From NCBI RefSeq assembly GCF_001428435.1, contig NZ_LMSO01000001.1, forward strand, positions 372,001 to 436,000: 64,000 nucleotides of DNA, given 5' to 3'. Made by a program: the position numbers and the translations under genes. Below are positions 1 to 8,957 of this stretch, piece by piece. Numbering within the stretch: position 1 is the first letter of the stretch; each line of letters opens with the position of its first letter. The stretch is from Arthrobacter sp. Soil782. GTDB taxonomy: Bacteria > Actinomycetota > Actinomycetes > Actinomycetales > Micrococcaceae. The notes under the pieces were generated by a model that made no database searches, was not told the origin of the DNA, and worked only from the letters and a program-made list of their open reading frames with translations.

Positions 1-1
1 C

Positions 2-1309
<1,308 letters not shown>

Positions 1310-1321
1310 CCAGCCGAAAGG

Positions 1322-1942
1322 CTAGAGCGGCCCGAACTGCATCCTGCCGTTCGGGTCGCTGTGCGTTCGGGACATTTCCTCAAGCGCCTGCCGTAATCCG
1401 GGCTCTTGCCCAATCCGCTCGCGGAAGAGGCGCGCAGCGTTCTCGATGTGCCACGCGGGGATGAGGAGGGTCCCGGCGAAGAACGCGACAAGGAAGAAGA
1501 CTCCCAGCACAGCACCAGTGACGGATCCGGGGCTGAGGCTCGCATTCCCGGATAGGGCAAGCGCCAGTATGAGTCCGCACGATCCAACCGCCACGAGGGT
1601 GATTCCGGTCCAGGCGCCACGTACTGTGCGCGGGGCACGTGATGACGCCGGATGACGAGATGTTGGAACGGTCCGGCCACGCCGTCGCAAATGAAGTGCA
1701 GCCGCGGTTCCACCGGTGAGCGCAGCCCCCGCAACAGCGTAGGGAGCCCCACCGGGTGCGGTGGACGTCAGCGCAAGTGCCACGAGAGCCAGCCAGGCGC
1801 ACCAGAAATACAGCATGAGGAAAGTAGCCCGGCTCTGTGCGTCGTTGAGTGCCATACGCCTGAGGATGCTGCCGGTGCCCTGTCCTGCCTCGCTGAGTTG
1901 AGGCGACATCCAGTAGTCGAGTGAACGGGTTTCCTGACTCAT
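1322..1942 (-). CDS. Hypothetical membrane protein of the WXG100 module
   Basis: A 206-aa protein with an N-terminal soluble part of about 40 residues. Two hydrophobic helices lie around residues 41-80 and two more around 110-165, the latter pair including LGVFFLVAFFAGTLLIPAW. The cytoplasmic tail is about 40 residues. No family is recognised. Its ATG overlaps the stop of the upstream gene (1939-2610) by 4 nt, so the two are translationally coupled and belong to one minus-strand unit with the WXG100 protein at 2659-3534. By position it could be a membrane partner for export or immunity, but this is inference from context only. Confidence 0.7.
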   Translation of the reverse strand: MSQETRSLDYWMSPQLSEAGQGTGSILRRMALNDAQSRATFLMLYFWCAWLALVALALTSTAPGGAPYAVAGAALTGGTAAALHLRRRGRTVPTSRHPASSRAPRTVRGAWTGITLVAVGSCGLILALALSGNASLSPGSVTGAVLGVFFLVAFFAGTLLIPAWHIENAARLFRERIGQEPGLRQALEEMSRTHSDPNGRMQFGPL

Positions 1943-2610
1943 TCGGAACCCGTCGTGTCGTGATCGAGCTCCAGGGCTTCCTCGAACAGCTCCAGCGCAA
2001 CGGAGCCGTCCACTTCGCGTTTCGCCAGTTGATCGCCATCACCCGTGGCCAGCTGCCACGTGCCGGACTCGTCGACCATGAGGTTGGCTGTCTTCGACTG
2101 CACACCCAGGCCGTGGTGCTTGATCTGCGCGGCAACCGGTCGGCGCCCAGGTGATCCGCTCCCATCCGGTTCCAGCCCTGAATCACCCAGGTAGTGTGCT
2201 GCCGCGTCCAACCCGAACTTCAGGACGGGCCTGTCGTTCTTCAGGGGAGTGAACCCGTGAGTGCCGTTGCCGTTGGCGTTCGCCACGAATGCCCCGCCGG
2301 CGGATGCCACAGCGAACATGACGTGGTTCCGCTCCGGAGTGACGAGCGCAATCTCGAGCCAATCGCCTGCAGTCGCCATCACGGCGGCGATAAATTCCGT
2401 GGGTCCCTTGAGGACCAAATCACTATCGCTTAGTTCGGCCAGGCCACGCACCAGCAGCGTTGTCATGCCGGCCTTGGTCAGTTGCTCGTTGTCTGCCTGC
2501 GGGGTGAGCCGAAAGATCTCGCGCGTCAGCGCAGTCGATTCACCGTCATTGAAGGCCAGGAGCGCCAAAATCTCGTGTTCGGTCAGTTGCAGCGAATCCG
2601 TAGTGGTCAA
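1939..2610 (-). CDS. Hypothetical soluble protein, possible ESX-substrate chaperone
   Basis: A 223-aa protein with no signal peptide or membrane segment. The N-terminal 80 residues are predicted helical and resemble a winged-helix arrangement (LTEHEILALLAF at the start). A beta-rich middle follows, and an acidic C-terminus (LELFEEALELDHD). I do not recognise the family. It sits between a WXG100-type protein and a membrane protein, 48 nt downstream of the former and overlapping the latter by 4 nt. EspG-like chaperones occupy this kind of position next to ESX substrates, but no EspG signature can be confirmed by eye. Treat as hypothetical with a contextual guess. Confidence 0.65.
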   Translation of the reverse strand: MTTTDSLQLTEHEILALLAFNDGESTALTREIFRLTPQADNEQLTKAGMTTLLVRGLAELSDSDLVLKGPTEFIAAVMATAGDWLEIALVTPERNHVMFAVASAGGAFVANANGNGTHGFTPLKNDRPVLKFGLDAAAHYLGDSGLEPDGSGSPGRRPVAAQIKHHGLGVQSKTANLMVDESGTWQLATGDGDQLAKREVDGSVALELFEEALELDHDTTGSE

Positions 2611-2658
2611 TGCTCTCTCCGAGATCGGGGGCGGTTAGCGGTTCCTGAAATGACGCTA

Positions 2659-3534
2659 CTATCCGAAGGCCCAGTTCCACGCATCTTCGGCTCCTTCCGC
2701 GATGGCATCAGCCCCATCAGAGATGGCGTCCCCTGCATCGGATGCAAAGTCGGTGATCCTTTCGGTGACCGGCACGTCTCCGGACAGGAACTGTGCGCCG
2801 GCCCAGACAAGCGAGGCCGCCGCGAAGAACGGAGCAGCCGGCGTGGGCGTGAGGCTGCCCGCTGCAAGGATTGTAGTGATGGCACCGTCGGCAACAACGT
2901 GCCCGTCCCCTGACTGGATACCCTGGTAGGCCTGACCCAGCCCGGTCAGAATGCTGAGCCCGCCGGCGAACTTGCCGGCCAGGTTCAGGGCATTGAGGGT
3001 CTGGGTTCCGCGGAGGTATCCCACTTCCGGCGCCGTGCCAAAGCCGGGAGTGAGCAGGTCCGCCCGCGCCATCGCATTCAGGAGGCGCTCGGCTCCAAGT
3101 CCGCCGGCAGAAGTGACCCAGTTCGCTATCTGGAACGGCGGCCAGGCACCAAGATCCCCGAGCCCGTTGCCGAAGAGGTCGAGGAGGTCATCGCCTGCGG
3201 AGGCAGGGGTACTTCCGTCCGCCGCGCTCGCAGGGACACCGTCGAAGCCGCCGCCGCCGTCGTCGTCGTTGCTTGTCTGCTCCTGCTGCACGGCCTGATC
3301 AACCAGCGCGTGCGACTGCGTCTCCAGCATGGCCGCCGTCTGATTGAGCTGCACGCGGACGGAGGTGTGCCAGCGGGTACGGAACTGGGCCGCGTCCGGA
3401 CCGTTCCAGGGAATTCCGTTCAGCAGCGCAGTGATGGTTTGGTCCGCCGTCGTTATCGCGGCGCTTGAACTCCCCATTGAGCGGGCGAGATCGCGCAACT
3501 GTTGGGGGTCGGCCCCGATTGTTTCCCCAGACAT
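2659..3534 (-). CDS. WXG100-domain protein with long C-terminal extension
   Basis: A 291-aa protein. Residues 1-95 read as a WXG100 helical hairpin: the turn motif W-N-G is at residues 43-45, followed by DAAQF and a second Trp, then a long helix rich in Q and A. A Gly/Asp-rich linker (about 98-125) leads to a C-terminal region with Gly-rich hydrophobic stretches (about 185-255) and a repeated acidic amphipathic tail (DFASDAGDAISDGADA). This is the architecture of extended ESX/type VII substrates, including some toxins. No secretion ATPase (EccC) or other ESX machinery lies in the window. First gene of the minus-strand module; divergent from guaB3, with 70 nt between them. Confidence 0.75.
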   Translation of the reverse strand: MSGETIGADPQQLRDLARSMGSSSAAITTADQTITALLNGIPWNGPDAAQFRTRWHTSVRVQLNQTAAMLETQSHALVDQAVQQEQTSNDDDGGGGFDGVPASAADGSTPASAGDDLLDLFGNGLGDLGAWPPFQIANWVTSAGGLGAERLLNAMARADLLTPGFGTAPEVGYLRGTQTLNALNLAGKFAGGLSILTGLGQAYQGIQSGDGHVVADGAITTILAAGSLTPTPAAPFFAAASLVWAGAQFLSGDVPVTERITDFASDAGDAISDGADAIAEGAEDAWNWAFG

Positions 3535-3592
3535 GGTTCTGACTGTACGGAACGGAACCCGGGCGGGCGATGGGCACCTCTCCCCGCTGGGA

Positions 3593-3598
3593 TAACCT
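3593..3598 (+). promoter_or_regulatory. -10 box for leaderless guaB3
   Basis: TAACCT lies exactly 6 nt before the GTG start at 3605, with no Shine-Dalgarno in between. This is the layout of a leaderless transcript. It lies in the 70-nt divergent gap shared with the WXG100 gene. Confidence 0.55.
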
Positions 3599-3604
3599 AG
3601 ACCG

Positions 3605-4744
3605 GTGACTTACGAGATTGAGATCGGCCGAGGCAAGCGCGGACGCAGGGCATATTCCCTCGATGACCTTGCGGTGGTCCCGTCGCGCCGCACCCGGGAC
3701 CCACGGGACGTCTCGGTTCAGTGGCAGATCGACGCCTACCAGTTCGAGATGCCGGTCATCGCTGCGCCCATGGATTCGACCATGTCGCCCGCGACCGCCA
3801 TTGCGATAGGCAAATTGGGCGGGCTGGGTGTTCTCAATCTCGAAGGCCTCTGGACGCGCTACGAGGACCCTACGCCGGTCCTTGAGGAAATTGCCGCACT
3901 GTCCACCGAAAACTTCAGCCCCGCAGCCACCCGCCGTATGCAGGAGCTGTACGAGGTACCCATCCAGGCTGAACTTATTACCAGCCGGCTGGCCGAAATG
4001 CGCGACGCCGGCGTGACCGTTGCGGGGTCACTCACACCACAGCGCACCCAGGAGTTCTACAAGACGGTTTTGGCCGCGGGCGTCGATATTTTCGTTATCC
4101 GCGGCACTACGGTCTCCGCCGAGCACGTCTCCAAGAACGAGGAACCGCTCAACCTCAAGCAGTTCATCTATGAGCTGGATGTACCTGTCATCGTCGGCGG
4201 CGCTGCCGGCTACACACCCGCGCTGCACCTCATGCGCACCGGCGCGGCCGGCGTGCTGGTGGGTTTCGGCGGTGGAGCAACGACGACGACGCGGCGCGCC
4301 CTGGGCATTCACTCACCGATGGCGTCGGCCATCTCGGATGTGGCTGCTGCCCGCCGCGATTACCTGGATGAGTCCGGCGGCCGGTACGTCCACGTCATCG
4401 CCGACGGCGGGATGGGCACCAGCGGTGACATTGTGAAGGCCATCGCGGTCGGTGCGGACGCCGTCATGCTCGGCTCAGCACTGGCCCGCGCAGAGGAAGC
4501 ACCGGGCAAGGGCTGGCACTGGGGGCAGGAAGCCCACCACAGCGAACTTCCGCGCGGAGACCGCGTCAACGTCGGTACCGTCGGACCGCTTGAGGAAGTG
4601 CTCTGGGGGCCCTCTCATCACACCAACGGCACCTCGAACATGATCGGTGCGCTTCGCCGCGCCATGGCAACCACCGGGTATTCGGACCTGAAGGAGTTCC
4701 AGCGGGTCGAGGTAGTCCTCTCGCCCTACCTTTCCAACGGCTGA
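3605..4744 (+). CDS. GuaB3-type IMP dehydrogenase-related protein
   Basis: A 379-aa TIM-barrel protein of the IMPDH/GMPR superfamily, without the CBS pair found in GuaB. The N-terminus (LDDLAVVPSRRTRDP, then APMDSTMSP) and the late IADGGMGTSGDIVKAIAVGA segment match the family. The loop that carries the catalytic Cys in IMPDH reads GFGGGATTTTRRALG here (about residues 221-235), so Thr replaces the Cys. Actinobacteria usually carry such a paralogue near guaB, and its reaction is not settled. Start is GTG at 3605 behind a TAACCT box. Followed 50 nt later by glpD. Confidence 0.85.
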   Translation: MTYEIEIGRGKRGRRAYSLDDLAVVPSRRTRDPRDVSVQWQIDAYQFEMPVIAAPMDSTMSPATAIAIGKLGGLGVLNLEGLWTRYEDPTPVLEEIAALSTENFSPAATRRMQELYEVPIQAELITSRLAEMRDAGVTVAGSLTPQRTQEFYKTVLAAGVDIFVIRGTTVSAEHVSKNEEPLNLKQFIYELDVPVIVGGAAGYTPALHLMRTGAAGVLVGFGGGATTTTRRALGIHSPMASAISDVAAARRDYLDESGGRYVHVIADGGMGTSGDIVKAIAVGADAVMLGSALARAEEAPGKGWHWGQEAHHSELPRGDRVNVGTVGPLEEVLWGPSHHTNGTSNMIGALRRAMATTGYSDLKEFQRVEVVLSPYLSNG

Positions 4745-4794
4745 TTGCCTAAGGTTGAGGGACCAGTCCGCAACGATGAAGGTGGATCACGGCC

Positions 4795-6519
4795 ATGACC
4801 AAAGGCGCCCTCAGCCCCCAGCAGCGTGAAGATGCACTTGCCGCTCTCAAGTCCACCAGCCAACCCGGCAAGGAGCTGGACATCCTGATCGTGGGCGGCG
4901 GCGTCGTCGGCGTCGGTTCTGCCCTGGATGCGGTGACTAGGGGCCTCAACGTCGGAATCGTTGAGGCGCGGGACTGGGCAGCGGGCACATCCTCGCGTTC
5001 ATCGAAGCTCATTCACGGTGGCCTGCGCTACCTCGAGATGCTGGATTTCGCCCTGGTTCAGGAGGCACTCAAGGAACGCGGCTTGCTGATCCAGCGAATT
5101 GCACCACACCTCGTCCGGCCGGTGCCGTTCCTGTATCCGCTGACCAAGCGGTTCATCGAGCGGCCGTACGTCGGGGCGGGCATCCTGCTGTATGACACGA
5201 TGGGAATGACTTCCGGCAACTCGCGCGGCGTCCCCATGCACAAGCACCTCACGCGCAGGGGCACCCTCCGGGCAGCTCCGAGCCTCAAGGATGACGCCAT
5301 GGTGGGGTCAATCCGCTACTACGACGCCCAGGTGGATGACGCACGCTACGTCGTCAACATGATGCGCACCGCGGTGTCCTACGGGGCCAAGGCAGCAAAC
5401 CGGGTCTCCGTCGAAGACTTCCTCCGGGAAGGGGAACGCGTTGTCGGGGCACGGGTGAAAGACCAGGAGACCGGCGAGGAATTCACCATCCGCGCCAAGC
5501 AAGTCGTCAACGCCACCGGCGTCTGGACGGATGAAACCCAGGCCATGGTCACGGACCGCGGTCAGTTGAAGGTCCGGGCCTCGAAGGGCATCCACCTGGT
5601 GGTTCCGCGGGATCGCTTCCAGTCCACCGTCGGGCTCATTCTGCGCACGGAGAAGTCTGTCCTCTTCGTCATCCCCTGGGGCAGGCACTGGATCATCGGC
5701 ACCACGGACACCGACTGGGATCTGGACAAGGCGCATCCGGCAGCGTCGTCGTCGGATATCGACTACATCCTCGAGCATGTGAATAAAGTCGTGAAGCGGC
5801 CGCTGACCCGTGAGGACGTGGAGGGCGTCTACGCCGGCCTGCGTCCGCTGCTCGCCGGGGAGAATGACTCCACGGCCAAGCTTTCCCGCGAACATGTGGT
5901 TGCCCACCCTGTTCCGGGGCTGGTCGTTGTTGCAGGCGGCAAGTGGACCACCTACCGGGTGATGGCCAAGGATGCCGTGGATGAAGCCTCGCGTGCGCTC
6001 GATGAACGGGTACCGGCCAGTTGCACCGAGACCGTCCCCCTGCTCGGTGCCGAGGGCTACCGGGCAGCCTGGAACAAGCGCGCGCGGATGGCGGAGGAAG
6101 CGGGTGTCCACGTCGCTCGTGTTGAGCACCTGCTGCAGCGGTACGGCACCGACGCAGAGCTGGTGCTCGGCCTCATCCGGGAGGACGCCTCGCTGGCAGA
6201 GCCGCTCCCGGGCGCCGACGACTACCTGCGAGCAGAAGTTGTCTTCGCCACCACGCATGAGGACGCCCGCCACGTCGATGACGTACTGACCCGCCGCACG
6301 CGCATCTCGATCGAGTCCTGGGACCGCGGCGTCTCGGCAGCTCCTGTTGTCGCAAGCCTGATGGCTCCGCATTTGAACTGGAGTGATGCGCAGGTGGACC
6401 GTGAGGTTAAGCACTACCTCGCCCGGGTGGAAGCTGAAAGACTCAGCCAACAGCAGCCCGATGACGTGTCGGCTGACAGCGCACGCATGGGAGTCGATGA
6501 CATCGTGCCGCTAAGCTAG
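4795..6519 (+). CDS. glpD: Aerobic glycerol-3-phosphate dehydrogenase
   Basis: FAD-dependent oxidation of sn-glycerol 3-phosphate to dihydroxyacetone phosphate, at the inner face of the membrane, feeding electrons to quinone. The 574-aa length is normal. The FAD-binding GGGVVGVGSALDAVTRGL motif is at residues 34-51, followed by the GTSSRSSKLIHGGLRYLE segment typical of GlpD. A C-terminal DAO_C domain begins near residue 410. ATG at 4795 is preceded by AAGGTGG at 4779, a good ribosome site. Downstream neighbour is a PTS-type EIIA protein; no glpF or glpK is in the window. Confidence 0.95.
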   Translation: MTKGALSPQQREDALAALKSTSQPGKELDILIVGGGVVGVGSALDAVTRGLNVGIVEARDWAAGTSSRSSKLIHGGLRYLEMLDFALVQEALKERGLLIQRIAPHLVRPVPFLYPLTKRFIERPYVGAGILLYDTMGMTSGNSRGVPMHKHLTRRGTLRAAPSLKDDAMVGSIRYYDAQVDDARYVVNMMRTAVSYGAKAANRVSVEDFLREGERVVGARVKDQETGEEFTIRAKQVVNATGVWTDETQAMVTDRGQLKVRASKGIHLVVPRDRFQSTVGLILRTEKSVLFVIPWGRHWIIGTTDTDWDLDKAHPAASSSDIDYILEHVNKVVKRPLTREDVEGVYAGLRPLLAGENDSTAKLSREHVVAHPVPGLVVVAGGKWTTYRVMAKDAVDEASRALDERVPASCTETVPLLGAEGYRAAWNKRARMAEEAGVHVARVEHLLQRYGTDAELVLGLIREDASLAEPLPGADDYLRAEVVFATTHEDARHVDDVLTRRTRISIESWDRGVSAAPVVASLMAPHLNWSDAQVDREVKHYLARVEAERLSQQQPDDVSADSARMGVDDIVPLS

Positions 6520-6606
6520 GGTCCGGATCGGTGCACCGGTCAGGCAGAGGCGCCCGGCGCACCCGTCCTCCACACACGTTCCCGAGTTACCCGTGAGAGG
6601 CCGGTT

Positions 6607-7092
6607 GTGACACCCCTCGACCTGCATGACGCCGAATTGACCACACCACAGTTGGTGATCCTCGACATGGTCGCTGAAGACAAAGCCGACGCCGCTGGCC
6701 AGTTGGCGGCGCGCCTGCACCAGGCGGGGCGCGTCACGGACCTTGAGGGCTTCCTCGCGCAGGTCAACTCCCGGGAGCACCAGATGGCAACCGGCTTGCC
6801 CGGAGGAGTGGGCGTGCCTCACGCCAGGAGCGAGTTCGTCGAGCAGACCTCGATCGCCGTCGGAGTCACGCGGTACGGGCACAGCCTCGACTTCGGTGCC
6901 CAGGATGGTCCTGCAACGCTGGTGCTGTTGATCGCGACCCCCGCAGCGTCCTTCTCCGAGCACCTCGAGGTCCTCGCAACCCTGGCCCGCTCCCTGTTCA
7001 AGGAGAACTTCCGCGAGTCGCTGCGCCGGGCACACGACGCGGAGGTCATCAGCGAACTCATCAACTCATCGTTGGTGTTCTTCGACCACTAA
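6607..7092 (+). CDS. PTS fructose/mannitol-type EIIA domain protein
   Basis: A 161-aa stand-alone EIIA domain of the fructose (PTS-EIIA type 2) class. The motif GVGVPHARSE puts the phosphorylatable His at residue 72. The second conserved segment (ALVLLIATP-like, near residue 100) and C-terminal helices are present. Cytoplasmic. It may accept phosphate from HPr and pass it to a membrane EIIBC encoded elsewhere, or have a regulatory role as in PtsN. Start is GTG at 6607, 87 nt after glpD. Ends in front of a strong bidirectional terminator. Confidence 0.88.
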   Translation: MTPLDLHDAELTTPQLVILDMVAEDKADAAGQLAARLHQAGRVTDLEGFLAQVNSREHQMATGLPGGVGVPHARSEFVEQTSIAVGVTRYGHSLDFGAQDGPATLVLLIATPAASFSEHLEVLATLARSLFKENFRESLRRAHDAEVISELINSSLVFFDH

Positions 7093-7108
7093 CTCCAAGG
7101 GAAGTTTT

Positions 7109-7156
7109 GTGCAGCTCCGGTGGGTTCGACGCCGTCTGAACCCACCGGAGCTGCAC
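7109..7156. terminator. Bidirectional intrinsic terminator
   Basis: A perfect 19-bp inverted repeat (arms 7109-7127 and 7138-7156) with a 10-nt loop, flanked by TTTT on the left and TAAATTT on the right. It lies between the convergent EIIA gene and the ABC exporter gene and can serve both strands. Confidence 0.92.
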
Positions 7157-7169
7157 TAAATTTCCGGGT

Positions 7170-8957
7170 TTATTCCGTCCGCCAGGATCGCCAGAGGGAC
7201 GCATATGAGCCGCCGAGTGCGAGCAGCTCGTCGTGGGAGCCGAGTTCGGTGATGTTGCCGTTCTCCACCACGGCCACGCGGTCGGCGTCGTGCGCAGTAT
7301 GCAGGCGGTGCGCAATGGCCACAACCGTGCGGCCCTCCAGAACCGCACTGAGTGAGCGCTCCAGGTCACGTGCTGCCTGCGGATCGATCAGCGACGTCGC
7401 CTCATCGAGCACCAGCGTGTGCGGATCGGCCAGGACAAGCCGGGCCAGGGCAACCTCCTGCGCCTGGGCGGGGGTTACCTCGTACGCACCTGAGCCAACC
7501 TCCGTATCCAGGCCCTCAGGCAGGGCGCGCGCCCAACCCAGCGCACCGACGTCGTCCAGTGCCTTTTCGATTTCGGTGGATGTCGCGTCCGCCTTGCCAA
7601 GCCGGATGTTGTCGGCGAGGGAGCCCACGAAGACGTGATGCTCCTGCGTCACCAGGGCTACCTCCCGCCGCAGCGCGTCGAGCGGCCGATCCACCAGCGG
7701 CACGCCGCCCACCGTCACTGAACCGCCGCTGGGCGGATGGATGCCTGCAATAAGCCGTCCAAGTGTTGACTTCCCGGCTCCCGAAGGCCCCACCATCGCA
7801 AGGCGCTCGCCGCGCCGCAACTGAAGGTCCACGCCGTGCAGCACGTCATGGCCCGGCCTGTAAGCGTAGCGGGCACCGGAGACAGTGATGTCATCGGACG
7901 AGGGCTGAACGTCGGTTGCCGTCCGGTCCGCCGGGACGTTCTTGATCCCGATGATCCGGGCCAGCGAGGCCGCACCCACCTGGATTTCGTCAGTCCACAT
8001 GATGAGCAGGTCCACCGGGTCGATCAGACGGACGGCGAACAGTGCCACTGTTGCGACCGCGCCGGGAGTGACCAGGTCCATCGAGGCAAGCCAGCCGCCC
8101 CACAGCAGCACACCGGCCACCGGAAGCCAGAACGCGGTGTCCGCAGCCGGAAACAGCACCGACCGAAGCCATAGCGTGTAGCGCTCGGCAGCGAAACTGC
8201 CGGTCAGGGCCTCGTCGATCCGGTTGCGGCGCAGTCCTCCGAGACCGAGCGCATCTACGGTGCGGGCACCCTCGATGGTCTCCGTGATGGATCCGTTCAC
8301 CACCGCGTAGCTCTCCCGCTCGGCCTTGTAGCCGGCGGAGCTGCGCTTGAGGTACCAGCGGGTGGCCGGATACAGCAGGGGAACACCCACCAAAAGGGCA
8401 ATCGAAAGCAGGGGAGAGGTGAGGATCGCTGCGGCCAGTGTGATGATGATGGTCACCACCGAGACGACCACCTGAGGAACGCCGAAGCGGACGGTGTGGG
8501 AGACGGAGTCAACATCGTTGGTGGTACGGGAAACGAGATCGCCAGTGCCGGCCTTTTCCACCGTGGACAGCGGCAGCGAGGTGACCTGCGCCATGAAATC
8601 CTCGCGCAGCTCAGCGAACACCGTTTCACCGAAGATCATGCCGGCCCGGACTGCAAGCTTGCGCAGAACGGCCTGAACCACCAGGAATCCGAGCATCAGC
8701 AGTGACATGGCCGCAATGAACCCACTGGTGGTGCCCGCTACCACTGCGTCGACAACCTGGCCGAGAATGAACGGCCCTACCAGGCCTGCAGCGGCTGAGC
8801 CGACGTAGAGCAGCACAACCTTGATCAGCCCGCCGCGGTGATGGCGGATCAGGCGCAGCGATTCCGCCTTCACTGCTTGTGCGTCAGCGACCGGCAGCTT
8901 CGCCGATGCAGCTACAGCCGGATCGGTCACCGGCACTGACACCTGGATATCACTCAC
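7170..8957 (-). CDS. ABC exporter half-transporter, catalytic Walker subunit
   Basis: A 595-aa fused type I exporter: six membrane helices (about residues 40-330), then one nucleotide-binding domain. Walker A GPSGAGKST (about 389-397), Walker B TLVLDEATS (about 513) and the switch His in IAHRLH (about 545) are intact. The signature that should read LSGGQ is VTPAQAQE (about 493), so it is degenerate. Its start overlaps the stop of the upstream half-transporter by 8 nt. The motif losses complement those of that partner, so the two should form an obligate heterodimer. Substrate unknown; drug, lipid or siderophore export are all possible. Confidence 0.93.
   Translation of the reverse strand: MSDIQVSVPVTDPAVAASAKLPVADAQAVKAESLRLIRHHRGGLIKVVLLYVGSAAAGLVGPFILGQVVDAVVAGTTSGFIAAMSLLMLGFLVVQAVLRKLAVRAGMIFGETVFAELREDFMAQVTSLPLSTVEKAGTGDLVSRTTNDVDSVSHTVRFGVPQVVVSVVTIIITLAAAILTSPLLSIALLVGVPLLYPATRWYLKRSSAGYKAERESYAVVNGSITETIEGARTVDALGLGGLRRNRIDEALTGSFAAERYTLWLRSVLFPAADTAFWLPVAGVLLWGGWLASMDLVTPGAVATVALFAVRLIDPVDLLIMWTDEIQVGAASLARIIGIKNVPADRTATDVQPSSDDITVSGARYAYRPGHDVLHGVDLQLRRGERLAMVGPSGAGKSTLGRLIAGIHPPSGGSVTVGGVPLVDRPLDALRREVALVTQEHHVFVGSLADNIRLGKADATSTEIEKALDDVGALGWARALPEGLDTEVGSGAYEVTPAQAQEVALARLVLADPHTLVLDEATSLIDPQAARDLERSLSAVLEGRTVVAIAHRLHTAHDADRVAVVENGNITELGSHDELLALGGSYASLWRSWRTE

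Noticed and set aside
1311..1326. Short AGCC-GAAA-GGCT hairpin at the guaB end
   Set aside because: Only four pairs and no U-tract; possible as a weak terminator between convergent genes but not strong enough to list.
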